Assembly (NCBI GenBank): GCA_964528605.1 | Contig: CAZGSV010000004.1 | Location: forward strand, 1 to 64,000 | Reading direction: 5' to 3' | DNA from: CAZGSV01 sp964528605 | GTDB taxonomy: Bacteria; Armatimonadota; Zipacnadia; CAZGSV01 | DNA length: 64,000 nucleotides | The notes under the pieces: generated by a model | Seen by the model: the letters and a program-made list of their open reading frames with translations, nothing else | Database searches by the model: none | Told to the model about the DNA's origin: nothing | Shown: one piece after another, positions 40,673-49,742 of the stretch | Layout: every line of letters begins with the position of its first letter | How positions within the stretch are numbered: position 1 is the stretch's first letter | Program-made: the position numbers and the translations under genes

Positions 40673-41340
40673 CCGAAGTCCAGGCGCAGCCGGTCAATCG
40701 TATCTTCGGTGCCCAGCACTAGCAGGACGGCGCCAGCGGGGATAAGGTCTTCTCCGCCGGGCAACGGCGCCGGAATGCCGTCTTTCATCATGGCGAGCAC
40801 GTTGACGCCGTACTTCCGGCGCAGGTCGAGTTGCGCCAGCGTCTTGCCCACCATGGACGCCGGAGGCCGGATCTCCTCGACCACATAGCCGCGCTCGCCC
40901 CAGAGCGCCATATGCTCCATCACGTCCGGCCGCACCAGTCTGTGGGCGAAGCGCTTACCCATGTCCCGCTCGGGAAAGACTATCTCGTCGGCGCCGATCT
41001 GGCGGAGTATCCGTGCCTGACGCTCGCTGAGGGCCTTGGCGGCAACGTGCTTGGCGCCCAGTTCCTTGAGGTTAGTGGTTATCAGCACGCTGTCGGCCAG
41101 ATCGGTGCCGCGGCCGACCACGCAGACGTCGAAGTCCGGCACGCCCAAGGCGCTCAGCCCTTCAATGTCGGTGGCGTCCAGTTGCACCACGTGCTCGAGG
41201 AACTCGTTGGCCGCGTCAACGACATCGGGGGCGTTGTCCGCGCCCAGGACCTCTTGGCCCAGTTCCACCAGGCTCTTGGCCACGCTCATGCCGAAGTTGC
41301 CGAGACCGATTACCAGAAAGTTCTTGCCTCTCCTAGCCAC
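40669..41340 (-). CDS. ktrA: Potassium uptake regulatory subunit, TrkA/KtrA type
   Basis: 223 aa. An N-terminal RCK domain binds NAD or ATP: FLVIGLGNFGMSVAKSL is the GxGxxG fold, followed by VLGADNAPDVVD with the acidic residue ending strand 2. A TrkA_C domain occupies about 140 to 220 (VEEIRPPASMVGKTLAQLDL, GAVLLVLGTEDTIDRL). The single-RCK length is that of KtrA rather than the double-length TrkA. It lies 12 bp downstream of the channel gene. The octameric ring would gate the KtrB-type translocator according to nucleotide binding. Confidence 0.9.
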   Translation of the reverse strand: MARRGKNFLVIGLGNFGMSVAKSLVELGQEVLGADNAPDVVDAANEFLEHVVQLDATDIEGLSALGVPDFDVCVVGRGTDLADSVLITTNLKELGAKHVAAKALSERQARILRQIGADEIVFPERDMGKRFAHRLVRPDVMEHMALWGERGYVVEEIRPPASMVGKTLAQLDLRRKYGVNVLAMMKDGIPAPLPGGEDLIPAGAVLLVLGTEDTIDRLRLDFG

Positions 41341-41352
41341 GCTTCATCGCTC

Positions 41353-42729
41353 CTAACCCACCCCAATGCGGCCCTCGGGGAAGTGCACCTTCTCCGGCCG
41401 ACGGGCCGCCGCCGCCAGCAGCAGGGTCAGCACTCCGACCCTGCCCGCGAACATGGTGAGCATAATGACCACTTTTCCCACGGCGCTCAAGTTGGGGGTA
41501 ACACCGCAAGAGAGACCTACGGTGCCAAAGGCGGAGCACACCTCGAAAAGCAGGAAGAGCGGCGCCTTGGCGTAGGAGGTGATGGGGAAGATCATGTGCT
41601 CAGTAGCCGCCAGGATAGTGGTGGCCAGCACGACCAGGGTGCCGGCCACCAGAGTGAGTCCGACCGCCTTGTTGACCGTGCTCACCGGTATGCGCCGCTC
41701 GAAGAGGGTGACCTCCTCGCTGCCGCGCGTAAACGCCCGTACCATGGCGAGCAGCACTGCCAGCGTCGTGGTCTTGATGCCACCCCCGGTGCCTCCGGGC
41801 GAGGCGCCGATGAACATCAGCACGCTGCCCAGCAACACACTGGCAATCCGCATCTCCTCTTGCGCAAACATGCTGAAGCCTGCGGTGCGCGGCGTGACCG
41901 ACTGGAAGTAAGCGGAGGCCAGCGCGCGCCCGAAAGACATCCGGCCCAAGGTCCGGACGTTCCCCGCCTCCAGGGCCCAAAAGAGCGCGGTGCCGAGGCA
42001 GATCAGGATCACGGTGTAGGCGATCGCTGCCTTCGCGTGCGCCGAGAGCGAAGCCCACTCCCGCTTACGTGACACCTCTGCTACCACCACGAAGCCGAGT
42101 CCGCCGAAGATGATCAGCAGGGAGACGGCCGCAGTTACCACGGGGTCACCCGCGTACGGTCCCAGGCTGGCAAAGGCGCCGAAGTCTCGCCCTAGGATGT
42201 CGAAGCCAGCGTTGCAGAACGCTGACACTGCGTGATAGATGCCGAAGGCAACCGCCTTGCCCAAGGGGAAGTCTCTGGAGAACCGCAGCGCCAGTACGGC
42301 GGCCCCGAGGCCCTCGCACAGGAAGGTGAAGCGGAAGATGTAGCGAGCCATGGTGCGGGCGTCGCCCAACTGCATCTCTCCGCGCTCGCCCGCCATCAGC
42401 ACCATCCGCCGGAGATAGAGCCGCCTGCCGAGCATGACCGCCAGGACGGTCCCGGCGGTCATATACCCCAGCCCGCCTATCTGGATGAGAAGCAGCGTTA
42501 CCAGTTGCCCGAGCCAGTTGTACTGGGTGGCGGTGTCGACCGGCACCAGGCCAGTCACACAGGTGGCCGAGGTGGCGGTAAAGAACGCGTCCAGCGGGTG
42601 AGGCGCGCGGTGCCCGTTCGAGCAATAGGGCAGCGAGAGCGCCAGCCCGCCCAGCGTGATGACCAGGGCAAAACCGAGGGTCACGGCTCGCGGGAGCGAC
42701 CCGGGGCCCCCTCTGCGAAAACTGCGCAA
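41353..42729 (-). CDS. ktrB: Potassium uptake translocation subunit, TrkH/KtrB type
   Basis: 458 aa with about ten membrane helices in four M1-P-M2 repeats. The pore loops carry the conserved glycines: TSATCVTGLVPVD, SAFCNAGFDI, TPRTAGFSM and SAFGTVGLSCG. GASPGGTGGGIKTTT matches the intramembrane gating loop of KtrB/TrkH. Start is a TTG at 42729 with AGAGGTG 7 nt upstream. It is the first gene of a ktrBA operon for ion-coupled K+ uptake. Confidence 0.92.
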   Translation of the reverse strand: MRSFRRGGPGSLPRAVTLGFALVITLGGLALSLPYCSNGHRAPHPLDAFFTATSATCVTGLVPVDTATQYNWLGQLVTLLLIQIGGLGYMTAGTVLAVMLGRRLYLRRMVLMAGERGEMQLGDARTMARYIFRFTFLCEGLGAAVLALRFSRDFPLGKAVAFGIYHAVSAFCNAGFDILGRDFGAFASLGPYAGDPVVTAAVSLLIIFGGLGFVVVAEVSRKREWASLSAHAKAAIAYTVILICLGTALFWALEAGNVRTLGRMSFGRALASAYFQSVTPRTAGFSMFAQEEMRIASVLLGSVLMFIGASPGGTGGGIKTTTLAVLLAMVRAFTRGSEEVTLFERRIPVSTVNKAVGLTLVAGTLVVLATTILAATEHMIFPITSYAKAPLFLLFEVCSAFGTVGLSCGVTPNLSAVGKVVIMLTMFAGRVGVLTLLLAAAARRPEKVHFPEGRIGVG

Positions 42730-43051
42730 CTGTTACACCTCTAGAGGAGTCACCCTGTGATGCTCACCCAAGATGCCGCCACTCGCGCGCCAATGTCAAC
42801 GGCTTGCGGACCGCGAAAGGCGCGGGGAGCGCCCCCAGCCGGCTAGCCTCAGACCCCGGCCAGCCCCCGAGGGCCCCTAGGGAGCCTCCTTGACAAGGCC
42901 GGCAAGGCCCCCCTTGTTGCCGCGTGCACCGCGTGCTAAACTTGCGCCCACACTCCGTGGCCGGCGCGGCCATGGTGGGATGAGCGAGGAGAATGGAGTG
43001 GCGCTGCGCCCGGGGGTAAGCCCTTAAGGACCCAAGGGGAGGTCGAGGTGC
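42730..43051. other. Intergenic region between divergent ktrB and livJ
   Basis: 322 bp. It contains a possible livJ promoter at 42914-42942. The inverted ACAAGG/CCTTGT pair (42893-42917) overlaps its -35 box. No gene is seen. Confidence 0.5.
42914..42942 (+). promoter_or_regulatory. livJ: Possible promoter of livJ
   Basis: TTGTTG and TAAACT are separated by 17 bp. The consensus match is modest, but the stretch CTTGTTGCCGCGT resembles CTTGTGCCGCGT in front of the deleted livJ copy at 44500, which also has a -10-like box at the matching position. This shared layout raises confidence. Confidence 0.4.
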
Positions 43052-44275
43052 ATGTTTAGGTTGAGCGCAGTTGCACGGCTGAGTCTGGTAGTGTTGGTGG
43101 GTGTGGGGTTGCTGCTGGTTGGCTGCGCCAAGAAACAGCCAGCCGAGGGAATCAAGTTCGAGCCGAAGGGCGGGATCGCCGCCAAGGCGCCCACCGGCGA
43201 GCCCTACAAGATCGGGGCTGTCTTCGCCGTGAGCGGGCCGGCATCGCCCCTCGGCATGCCGGAGAAGCAAACGGCCGAGATGCTTCAGAAGCAGATCAAC
43301 GCCCAAGGCGGCATCAACGGTCGTCCGCTCGAGATCATCGTCATGGACACGGCCAGCGAAGAGGACAAGTGCAGGATGGCGACGGAGCGACTGATCCAGA
43401 ACGACAAAGTGCTGGCGATCGTTGGCCCCAGCCAGAGCGGCGAAACCATGGCGATCATTGACACCGTGCAGGCGGCGCAGGTGCCGCTGCTGTCGTGCGC
43501 GGCCGCGGTCAAGATCACCGAGCCCGTCAAGAAGTGGGTCTTCAAGACGCCACAGACCGACGCCATGGCGGTGGAGCGCATCTTTCGCATCCTTCAGAAG
43601 CGCGGCACCAAGAAGATCGCCGCCATCACGGTCGCCAACGCCTTCGGCGAGGGCGGCCTGGAGCAGATGAAGAAGCAAGCGCCGAACTCTGGCATCCAGA
43701 TAGTGGCGGAGGAGAAATTTGGGCCCAAAGACACTGATATGACCACGCAGTTGACCCGGATCAAGGGTAGAAAGGCCGAGGCAGTCGTCTGCTGGGGCAC
43801 CAATCCGGGACCAGCCGTGATCGCCGGGAACATGCAGCAGCTGGGTATGAAAATCCCCCTGTTCCAGAGTCACGGCGTGGCCAACGAGGCCTTCATCAAG
43901 CTGGCCGGCAAGGCAGCGGAGGGCATCATGTTCCCCGCCGGCAAGTTGCTGGTGGCCGACAGCCTGGCCGACACCGACCCGCAGAAGAAAGTGCTGCTGG
44001 CGTACAAAGAGGCATTCCAGAAGGAGTTCAACAACAAGAACCCTGACACCTTCGGCGGACACGCCTGGGACGCGATCATGCTGGTGGTGGACGCGCTGCG
44101 CAAGTCCGGGCCGGACCGGGCGAAGTTGCGCGACGAGTTGGAAACGACCAAGGATTTCGTCGGCATCGGCGGTCTGTTCAACCTGTCGCCGACCGACCAC
44201 AACGGCCTCAGGCCTGATGCGTTCGTGATGGTGAAGATACAGAACGGACGGTGGGTGCTCGCCGAGGAGCAGTAG
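43052..44275 (+). CDS. livJ: Branched-chain/aromatic amino acid ABC transporter substrate-binding lipoprotein
   Basis: 407 aa. A lipoprotein signal ends in LLLVGCAKKQP, so Cys25 is the lipidated residue. The mature part is a Peripla_BP_6 protein: YKIGAVFAVSGPASPLG at the start of lobe 1, NAQGGINGRPLEIIVMDT, VLAIVGPSQSGETMAI, FGEGGLEQMKKQAPNSGIQI, and HAWDAIMLVVDAL near the end. It binds amino acids or aromatic acids in the periplasm for LivHMGF. The ATG follows GAGGTGC. A strong hairpin follows about 90 bp downstream. The neighbouring paaK and ior genes suggest an aryl acid or aromatic amino acid as ligand; this is inference. Confidence 0.92.
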   Translation: MFRLSAVARLSLVVLVGVGLLLVGCAKKQPAEGIKFEPKGGIAAKAPTGEPYKIGAVFAVSGPASPLGMPEKQTAEMLQKQINAQGGINGRPLEIIVMDTASEEDKCRMATERLIQNDKVLAIVGPSQSGETMAIIDTVQAAQVPLLSCAAAVKITEPVKKWVFKTPQTDAMAVERIFRILQKRGTKKIAAITVANAFGEGGLEQMKKQAPNSGIQIVAEEKFGPKDTDMTTQLTRIKGRKAEAVVCWGTNPGPAVIAGNMQQLGMKIPLFQSHGVANEAFIKLAGKAAEGIMFPAGKLLVADSLADTDPQKKVLLAYKEAFQKEFNNKNPDTFGGHAWDAIMLVVDALRKSGPDRAKLRDELETTKDFVGIGGLFNLSPTDHNGLRPDAFVMVKIQNGRWVLAEEQ

Positions 44276-44364
44276 AGCCGCAACTGCGCATCCCCGCTGT
44301 CACCGGCGGCCAACCCGCCCGCAACCTGGGATGTTGTGAGCGCTCTCGGTAGGACCTGGAACGT

Positions 44365-44400
44365 GAGCGACCGCGGTTCTGCGGCGAGCCGCGGTCGCTC
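44365..44400 (+). terminator. Hairpin downstream of livJ
   Basis: GAGCGACCGCGG (44365-44376) pairs perfectly with CCGCGGTCGCTC (44389-44400) around 12 nt. It is not followed by a proper T-run (TGGCTGTTC), so it may attenuate or protect the abundant livJ message rather than terminate fully, as is common between a binding-protein gene and its permease genes. Confidence 0.5.
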
Positions 44401-44499
44401 TGGCTGTTCAGGTCCGCGGTGCTAGCGGGCGGTGCCTGCGACCGGGGCTCGACTGCCTGAGCAGCACGGCGGCCCGCCAACCGGCCGCCGCGGCGGGCT

Positions 44500-44528
44500 T
44501 GTGCCGCGTTCTGGCCCATGGTACACTT
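44500..44528 (+). promoter_or_regulatory. Promoter upstream of the livJ remnant and livHMGF
   Basis: TTGTGC (44500-44505) and TACACT (44523-44528) with a 17-bp spacer. The -10 box is identical to that of the promoter at 18686. Because the gene it once served is broken, it probably now drives livHMGF and the catabolic genes downstream. Confidence 0.5.
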
Positions 44529-44617
44529 TGCCCTCCTATACCCCGCCGCAGGCGTGCCAAGTGAGGCGGCCGCGGGAGGGGGTGCACGTCAGTGCGCCGA
44601 AGGGAAGGTCAGAGCGA

Positions 44618-44895
44618 ATGTTGAAGTTAGGCACCGTCACTGGGGCGAGCGTGCCGGCCGTCGCAGCCCTGGGGCTGGTGCTCTGTGCTTGCGGCAAGAA
44701 GCAGCCGACCGGGCCAAGTTGCGCGCTCAGCTGCAGCGGCCCAGGGGATTCGTCGGCATAGATCGCGTGTTCAGTATGTCCCCGACCGACCACAGCGGCC
44801 TCAAGTCCGACGCCTTCGTCATCATCACCATCGGGGACGGCCGCTCGGTGCCGGCGGAAGAGCAACAGGGCCAAGCGGCGATGAGGGGCAACTGA
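44618..44895 (+). pseudogene. Internally deleted and frameshifted copy of livJ
   Basis: The ATG at 44618 starts a new lipoprotein signal (LVLCACGKKQP, compare LLLVGCAKKQP in livJ). At about 44706 the DNA jumps from the KKQP codons to a segment that in another frame encodes DRAKLRAQLQRPRGFVGID and then SMSPTDHSGLKSDAFVIITI. That segment matches the extreme C-terminus of livJ (DRAKLRDELETTKDFVGIG, LSPTDHNGLRPDAF). About 330 codons are missing and the frames no longer join. The N-terminal frame stops after 47 codons. It is a decayed duplicate of the upstream gene that left its promoter in place. Confidence 0.8.
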
Positions 44896-44926
44896 GGAGG
44901 GTGGCGCCGCGGTCGGTGGTTAGTCC

Positions 44927-45814
44927 GTGAGTCTCGGCGAGCAGGTTCTGCAGTACCTTCTGTCCGGAGTGACCATGGGCAGCATCTATGCCCTGGTCGC
45001 TCTTGGGTTTGGGATCATCCACAACGCGACCGGGATCATCAACTTCGCGCAGGGCGAGTTCCTAATGCTCGGCGGCATGCTCATGGTCACCCTGGTGGGC
45101 GCGGCCGGCTTGCCGCTGTGGGCGGCATTCGCGTTGGCGGCGGCGCTCGTCGTGCTCATCGGCTTGCTCTTCGAGAGGGTGCTCATTCGCCCCGTGCGTC
45201 AGGCCTCCGTCATTACCCTCATCGTCATCACCATCGGCGCCTCCATCACCATTCGTTCGCTCGCCGAGCAACTGTGGGGCACTGACGCGCTGCCGGTACC
45301 CGCCTTCTCCGGGGAGGAGGCGCTGCGCTTTGGTGGCTGCTCCGTCATGCCACAGAGCCTGTGGGTCATGGGGGTCACGGCGGTAGCGGTCCTCGGGCTG
45401 ACGCTCTTCTACTCCCGCACCCTGATCGGCAAAGCCATGCGCGCCTGCGCCATCAACCGCGTAGCTGCCCAGTTGATGGGCATAAGCGTGCCCCAGATGG
45501 TGGCCTGGTCCTTTGCTCTAGCGGCCGGGCTGGGCGCAATAGGTGGCATCGTCGTGGCACCCATCACCATGACCCAGTTTGACGTCGGGGTGATGCTGGG
45601 GCTCAAGGGCTTCTGCGGCGCCATCATCGGAGGCTTGGGCAATAGCGCCGGCGCCGTCGTCGGTGGGCTGGCGCTAGGAGTGCTCGAGGCTTTGGGCGGC
45701 GGCCTCATCTCCTCCGGGTACAAGGACATCATCGCCTTCGCCATCCTGCTGCTCGTGCTGCTCGTGCGGCCCTCCGGCGTACTGGGCAGCGCCGCCGTGG
45801 ACTCCCAGGGGTGA
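44927..45814 (+). CDS. livH: Branched-chain amino acid-type ABC transporter permease LivH
   Basis: 295 aa with about eight membrane helices. The family start LSGVTMGSIYALVALGFGI and NATGIINFAQGEFLMLGGM are intact. MRACAINRVAAQLMGISV is the EAA-like loop that contacts the ATPase, and FCGAIIGGLGNSAGAVVGGLALGVLEA is the typical late helix pair. The start is a GTG at 44927, 31 bp after the livJ remnant. Forms the channel with LivM. First intact gene of the livHMGF run. Confidence 0.93.
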   Translation: MSLGEQVLQYLLSGVTMGSIYALVALGFGIIHNATGIINFAQGEFLMLGGMLMVTLVGAAGLPLWAAFALAAALVVLIGLLFERVLIRPVRQASVITLIVITIGASITIRSLAEQLWGTDALPVPAFSGEEALRFGGCSVMPQSLWVMGVTAVAVLGLTLFYSRTLIGKAMRACAINRVAAQLMGISVPQMVAWSFALAAGLGAIGGIVVAPITMTQFDVGVMLGLKGFCGAIIGGLGNSAGAVVGGLALGVLEALGGGLISSGYKDIIAFAILLLVLLVRPSGVLGSAAVDSQG

Positions 45815-45869
45815 AAGTCGCGGCCATGGCGCACACGATGCTACTGTGGACGAACCGGAGGAACGGCGG

Positions 45870-46823
45870 ATGAGAGGCTGGCGCGCCCTGGCCTTGTTCG
45901 CCGTGGTGATCGCCGCCCTCCCCTGGTTGGTGCGCAATCAATACTACGTCAACGTGCTCGTCTTCGTAGGCATCAACAGCCTGTTGGCCGTGGGGCTGAC
46001 GCTGCTCATGGGTTGCGCCGGTCAAATCTCCTTGGGGCACGCCGCCTTCTACGGCTTGGGGGCGTACGCCTCGGGCATCCTGACGGCGACCTACAAATGG
46101 AGCCCCTGGCCGGCGATGCTGGTCGCCCTCGTCTTCGTGTGCGCGGTGGCCTGCGCAGTCGGGGGGCCGGTGCTGCGCCTGCGTGGCCACTATCTGGCTA
46201 TGGCGACGCTCGGCTTCGGCGTTATCGTCAACCTGGTCTTCGTGCAGGCGCTGGGACTCACCGGGGGGGCCTCCGGCCTGGTGGCCATTCCTAAACTCAG
46301 CCTCGCCGGCATGCGTCTGGACACCAATCTGCGCTTCTACTACCTGACCTGGCTGGCTGTCATCGCGGCGTTGGCGCTGGCGCGGAACATCGTCAACTCA
46401 CGCGTGGGGCGTGCGCTGCGCGCCATACACGGCAGCGAGTTGGCCGCCAACACCCTAGGGGTCAACACGCCTCGCTTCAAACTGCAAGTCTTCGTGCTCA
46501 GCGCTGCCTTCGCGGCACTGGCGGGCAGCCTGCGCGCACACTTCGTCAACTTCCTCAGCCCGGAGCCGTTTGGGTGGCACGTCTCGGTGGCCCTCGTCGT
46601 GATGGTCGTGGTGGGCGGGATGGGCAACACGTGGGGCGCGATCGTCGGCGCCGCCGCAGTCACCATGGTGCAAGAGGCCCTGCGCGCGTTCAGGGACTAC
46701 GACATCCTGGTCTTCGGCCTGCTGCTGATACTGGCCGCCATGTTCCTCCCCGGCGGCTTGACCGGAGCCGTCGCGCGCATGCGCCTGCGGCGTCGCGGCG
46801 CCGAAGAGGGAGAGGCGGCGTGA
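45870..46823 (+). CDS. livM: Branched-chain amino acid-type ABC transporter permease LivM
   Basis: 317 aa from the ATG at 45870, preceded by GGAGGAA at 6 nt; an in-frame GTG at 45846 would add eight residues. Around ten helices. Signature segments are INSLLAVGLTLLMGCAGQISLGHAAFYGLGAYASG, LRGHYLAMATLGFG and the EAA-like loop RALRAIHGSELAANTLGVN. The C-terminus is arginine-rich (RMRLRRRGAEEG). The stop overlaps the livG GTG by 4 bp. Confidence 0.93.
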   Translation: MRGWRALALFAVVIAALPWLVRNQYYVNVLVFVGINSLLAVGLTLLMGCAGQISLGHAAFYGLGAYASGILTATYKWSPWPAMLVALVFVCAVACAVGGPVLRLRGHYLAMATLGFGVIVNLVFVQALGLTGGASGLVAIPKLSLAGMRLDTNLRFYYLTWLAVIAALALARNIVNSRVGRALRAIHGSELAANTLGVNTPRFKLQVFVLSAAFAALAGSLRAHFVNFLSPEPFGWHVSVALVVMVVVGGMGNTWGAIVGAAAVTMVQEALRAFRDYDILVFGLLLILAAMFLPGGLTGAVARMRLRRRGAEEGEAA

Positions 46824-47611
46824 GCCGTCCCGTGTCCACCCATACGCCCGCCACCACCCTCGGCGTGCGACAGGTCCGCAAGAACTTCGGCGGCGTCGTT
46901 GCGCTCGACGGGGTCACCTTTGACGTGGCGGAGGGACAGATCAAGGCCATCATCGGTCCCAACGGCGCGGGCAAGACCACCCTGTTCAACGTGATCACCG
47001 GCGTGCTCCGCAATGCCTCGGGGCAGGTCTTGCTCGACGACCGCCAGGTGAACGGCCGCCATCCCTGGGAGATCGCCGCGCTGGGAGTGGCCCGCACCTT
47101 CCAGACGCTCGAGCTGTTCGAGAACATGACCGTGCTCGAGAACGTGATGGTGGGCTACCACAGCCGGACCAGCAAAGGGCTGTTGGCCTCCGCGTTGCGA
47201 CTCCCCGGCGTGCATGACGAGGAGCAGCACATAAGGGACCAAGCGCACGAGAAGTTGGCCCTCGTGGGGATGCAGGCGCAGGCAGACGTGGGAGCAGCGG
47301 AGCTGCCCTTCGGCCAGCAGCGGCTCGTGGAGGTAGCCCGCGCGTTGGCGGCGGAGCCGCGCTTACTGCTCTTGGACGAGCCGGCGGCCGGTCTGAGCAC
47401 GGCCGAATCGGCGGCCCTAGCGAAACTCATTTGCCGCGTACGCGACCAAGGAACTACCGTGCTCCTGGTGGAGCACGATATGAGCCTGGTGATGGAGATT
47501 TCGGACGAAGTTGTGGTGTTGGACCACGGCGCCAAGGTGGCCGAAGGCACGCCGGCGGAAGTGCAGCGCAACGAGCAGGTCATCGCCGCCTACCTGGGCA
47601 CGGAAGAATAA
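46820..47611 (+). CDS. livG: Branched-chain amino acid-type ABC transporter ATPase LivG
   Basis: 263 aa from the GTG at 46820. Walker A is GPNGAGKTT, Q-loop region in LGVARTFQTLELFENM, the ABC signature is degenerate (LPFGQQRLVEVARAL in place of LSGGQ), Walker B is LLLLDEPAAGL and the H-loop His is in VLLVEHDMSLV. The degenerate signature FGQQR is usual for LivG. It pairs with LivF to energise import through LivHM. Confidence 0.94.
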   Translation: MSRPVSTHTPATTLGVRQVRKNFGGVVALDGVTFDVAEGQIKAIIGPNGAGKTTLFNVITGVLRNASGQVLLDDRQVNGRHPWEIAALGVARTFQTLELFENMTVLENVMVGYHSRTSKGLLASALRLPGVHDEEQHIRDQAHEKLALVGMQAQADVGAAELPFGQQRLVEVARALAAEPRLLLLDEPAAGLSTAESAALAKLICRVRDQGTTVLLVEHDMSLVMEISDEVVVLDHGAKVAEGTPAEVQRNEQVIAAYLGTEE

Positions 47612-47613
47612 CA

Positions 47614-48345
47614 ATGCTCCGGCTGCACAGCGTATGGACCTACTACCGCAAAGTGCAGGCGCTCAAAGGCGTCTCGCTGCACGTGGGCGAGGGGGAGTTG
47701 GTGACGCTCATCGGCGCCAACGGCGCCGGCAAGACGACGGTGCTCAATACCATCAGCGGCATCACCCCCGCGGCGCGGGGCTCGGTCACCATTGACGGCG
47801 AGGACATCACCACCTGGGCGCCCGACAGGATCGTGCGCGCCGGCATCAGCCAGGTGCCCGAGGGAAGGCAAGTCTTCGGCTCGCTCTCGGTCGCCGACAA
47901 TCTCCGCCTGGGCGCATACGTGCGGCGGCGCGAGAGAGGCGCCGACGTGGAGGAGGACCTGGAGCGCACGCAGGCGCTCTTTCCCGCCCTGCGGGAGCGC
48001 TGGCGCGCCCGGGGCGCTACCTTGAGCGGCGGAGAACAGCAGATGCTGGCAATCGCCAGGGCTTTGATGGCGCGTCCGCGCCTGCTGCTGTTCGACGAGC
48101 CCTCTATGGGCCTGGCGCCGATGGTGGTCAAGGAGATCTTCCGCAAGATAGCGGAGTTGCGCCAGCAGGGCACCACCATTCTGCTGGTGGAGCAGAACGC
48201 GCGCGCCGCTTTGCGAGTCGCCGACCGCGGCTACGTGCTCGAGACCGGCAAGACCATCCTGCAGGGCACCGCAGAGGAGTTGCTGGGCAACAAGGAAGTG
48301 CAGCGCGCCTACCTGGGCAAGGAATACGCCAAGGTCTGGGAGTGA
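47614..48345 (+). CDS. livF: Branched-chain amino acid-type ABC transporter ATPase LivF
   Basis: 243 aa from the ATG at 47614, 2 bp after livG. Walker A is GANGAGKTT, signature [15 protein letters not shown], Walker [15 protein letters not shown]-loop substitute VEQNAR as in other LivF proteins. [17 protein letters not shown] is a LivF marker. The stop overlaps the paaK GTG by 4 bp, which links the transporter translationally to aryl-acetate activation. Confidence 0.95.
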   Translation: MLRLHSVWTYYRKVQALKGVSLHVGEGELVTLIGANGAGKTTVLNTISGITPAARGSVTIDGEDITTWAPDRIVRAGISQVPEGRQVFGSLSVADNLRLGAYVRRRERGADVEEDLERTQALFPALRERWRARGATLSGGEQQMLAIARALMARPRLLLFDEPSMGLAPMVVKEIFRKIAELRQQGTTILLVEQNARAALRVADRGYVLETGKTILQGTAEELLGNKEVQRAYLGKEYAKVWE

Positions 48346-49682
48346 GCAGGCGAACAGCGATGAAAGAATGGCCGATGTGGAATCCGGAAATCGAAACCAT
48401 GCCGCGGCGCGAGTTAGAGCAACTCCAGTTGGAGCGGCTGCAGGTGGCCGTCAATCGCGCCTACAAGAACGTGCCCTTCTATCATCGCCGCTTTGAGGAA
48501 CTGGGGATCGAGCCCGAAGACATCCAAGAACTGGGCGAGACCCGCCGCCTGCCCTTCACCACCAAGGCTGACCTGCGCGAAAGTTACCCCTACGGCATGT
48601 TCGCCGTGCCGCTGCGCGAGGTGGTGCGCATCCACGCCTCCTCGGGCACCACCGGCATGCCCACCGTGGTCGGCTACACGCGCAACGACATGGCGAACTG
48701 GAGCGAGATGGTGGCCCGCTTCCTGGTCGCCGGGGGCGTTACCGCGGATGACGTGGTGCAGATCTCCTTCGGCTACGGCTTGTTCACCGGCGCCTTCGGC
48801 CTGCACCAAGGTGCGGAGAAGGTGGGCGCCTCGGTCATCCCCATTTCCGCCGGCAACACCGAACGGCAAGTCATGATCATGCGCGATTTCCGCACCACCG
48901 CGCTGGTGGGCACCCCCTCCTATGCGCTCCACATCTCCGAGGTCATGGAGCAAATGGAGGTGGACCCCAACGAGTTGGTGCTCCGCGTGGGCCTGTTTGG
49001 CAGCGAGCCCTGGTCCGAAGCGATGCGGCGCGAGGTTGAGAAGCGGCTGCGCGTGTTGGCCACCGACAACTACGGTCTCAGCGAGATCCTGGGGCCCGGA
49101 GTATCGGGCGAATGCGAGGCCAAGGAGGGGCTGCACCTGGCCGAGGACCACTTCCTCACCGAGGTCATCAACCCGGATACCTTGGAGCCGGTGCAGCCGG
49201 GGCAGTCGGGCGAGTTGGTCTTTACCACTCTCACCAAGGAGGCATTCCCGTTGCTGCGCTACCGCACCGGCGACATCTCCTCGCTCAACTTCGAGCCTTG
49301 CCTCTGCGGCCGCACGCTGGCGCGCATGGCTCGCGTACGGGGCCGCACCGACGATATGCTCATCGTGCGCGGCGTCAACGTGTGGCCCTCGCAGATCGAG
49401 GCGGTGCTCATGGACATGGGAGAGGTAGCGCCGCACTATCAGATCATCGTTGACCGCGAGGGCGCCCTCGACGACCTCGAGGTCCAAGTGGAGGTGTCAG
49501 AGCATGTACTGAAAGACGGCATTAGGCACATGGTGGAACTGGAGAGGCGGCTGGAGCACCGGCTGGCCTCGACCCTGGGACTGAGCACCCACGTCAAACT
49601 GGTGGAGCCGCGCACCATCGAGCGCAGTGGCGGCAAGGCCAAGCGCGTCATTGACCGGCGGGAGTGGCTCAAGAACGGGTAG
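48342..49682 (+). CDS. paaK: Phenylacetate-CoA ligase family protein (first copy)
   Basis: 446 aa from the GTG at 48342 that overlaps livF; an ATG at 48360 is a possible alternative. An adenylate-forming enzyme of the PaaK branch: [16 protein letters not shown] is the phosphate-binding loop, [14 protein letters not shown] and [17 protein letters not shown] are PaaK-specific, and LRYRTGDIS and [21 protein letters not shown] mark the start of the C-terminal lid. PaaK makes aryl-acetyl-CoA from aryl acid, ATP and CoA. In iorAB operons of anaerobes the enzyme may run in either direction. It is about 60 percent similar by eye to the second copy at 53323. Confidence 0.9.
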   Translation: MSRRTAMKEWPMWNPEIETMPRRELEQLQLERLQVAVNRAYKNVPFYHRRFEELGIEPEDIQELGETRRLPFTTKADLRESYPYGMFAVPLREVVRIHASSGTTGMPTVVGYTRNDMANWSEMVARFLVAGGVTADDVVQISFGYGLFTGAFGLHQGAEKVGASVIPISAGNTERQVMIMRDFRTTALVGTPSYALHISEVMEQMEVDPNELVLRVGLFGSEPWSEAMRREVEKRLRVLATDNYGLSEILGPGVSGECEAKEGLHLAEDHFLTEVINPDTLEPVQPGQSGELVFTTLTKEAFPLLRYRTGDISSLNFEPCLCGRTLARMARVRGRTDDMLIVRGVNVWPSQIEAVLMDMGEVAPHYQIIVDREGALDDLEVQVEVSEHVLKDGIRHMVELERRLEHRLASTLGLSTHVKLVEPRTIERSGGKAKRVIDRREWLKNG

Positions 49683-49742
49683 CGCACTGGCTGTGGGAGG
49701 GGCAAGGCAAAAAAACGAGAAGGGGAAGGTGGAACGAAAGAC

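Larger units (their letters stand above)
44276..44617. other. Intergenic region with terminator and promoter
   Basis: 342 bp between livJ and its deleted copy. It contains a 12-bp perfect hairpin (44365-44400) and a promoter-like pair (44500-44528). No coding frame is supported. Confidence 0.6.

Noticed and set aside
44518..44895. Intact 125-aa gene
   Set aside because: Only its C-terminal half resembles a protein (the livJ tail), and the livJ-like signal peptide is in another frame, so it is part of a broken duplicate.
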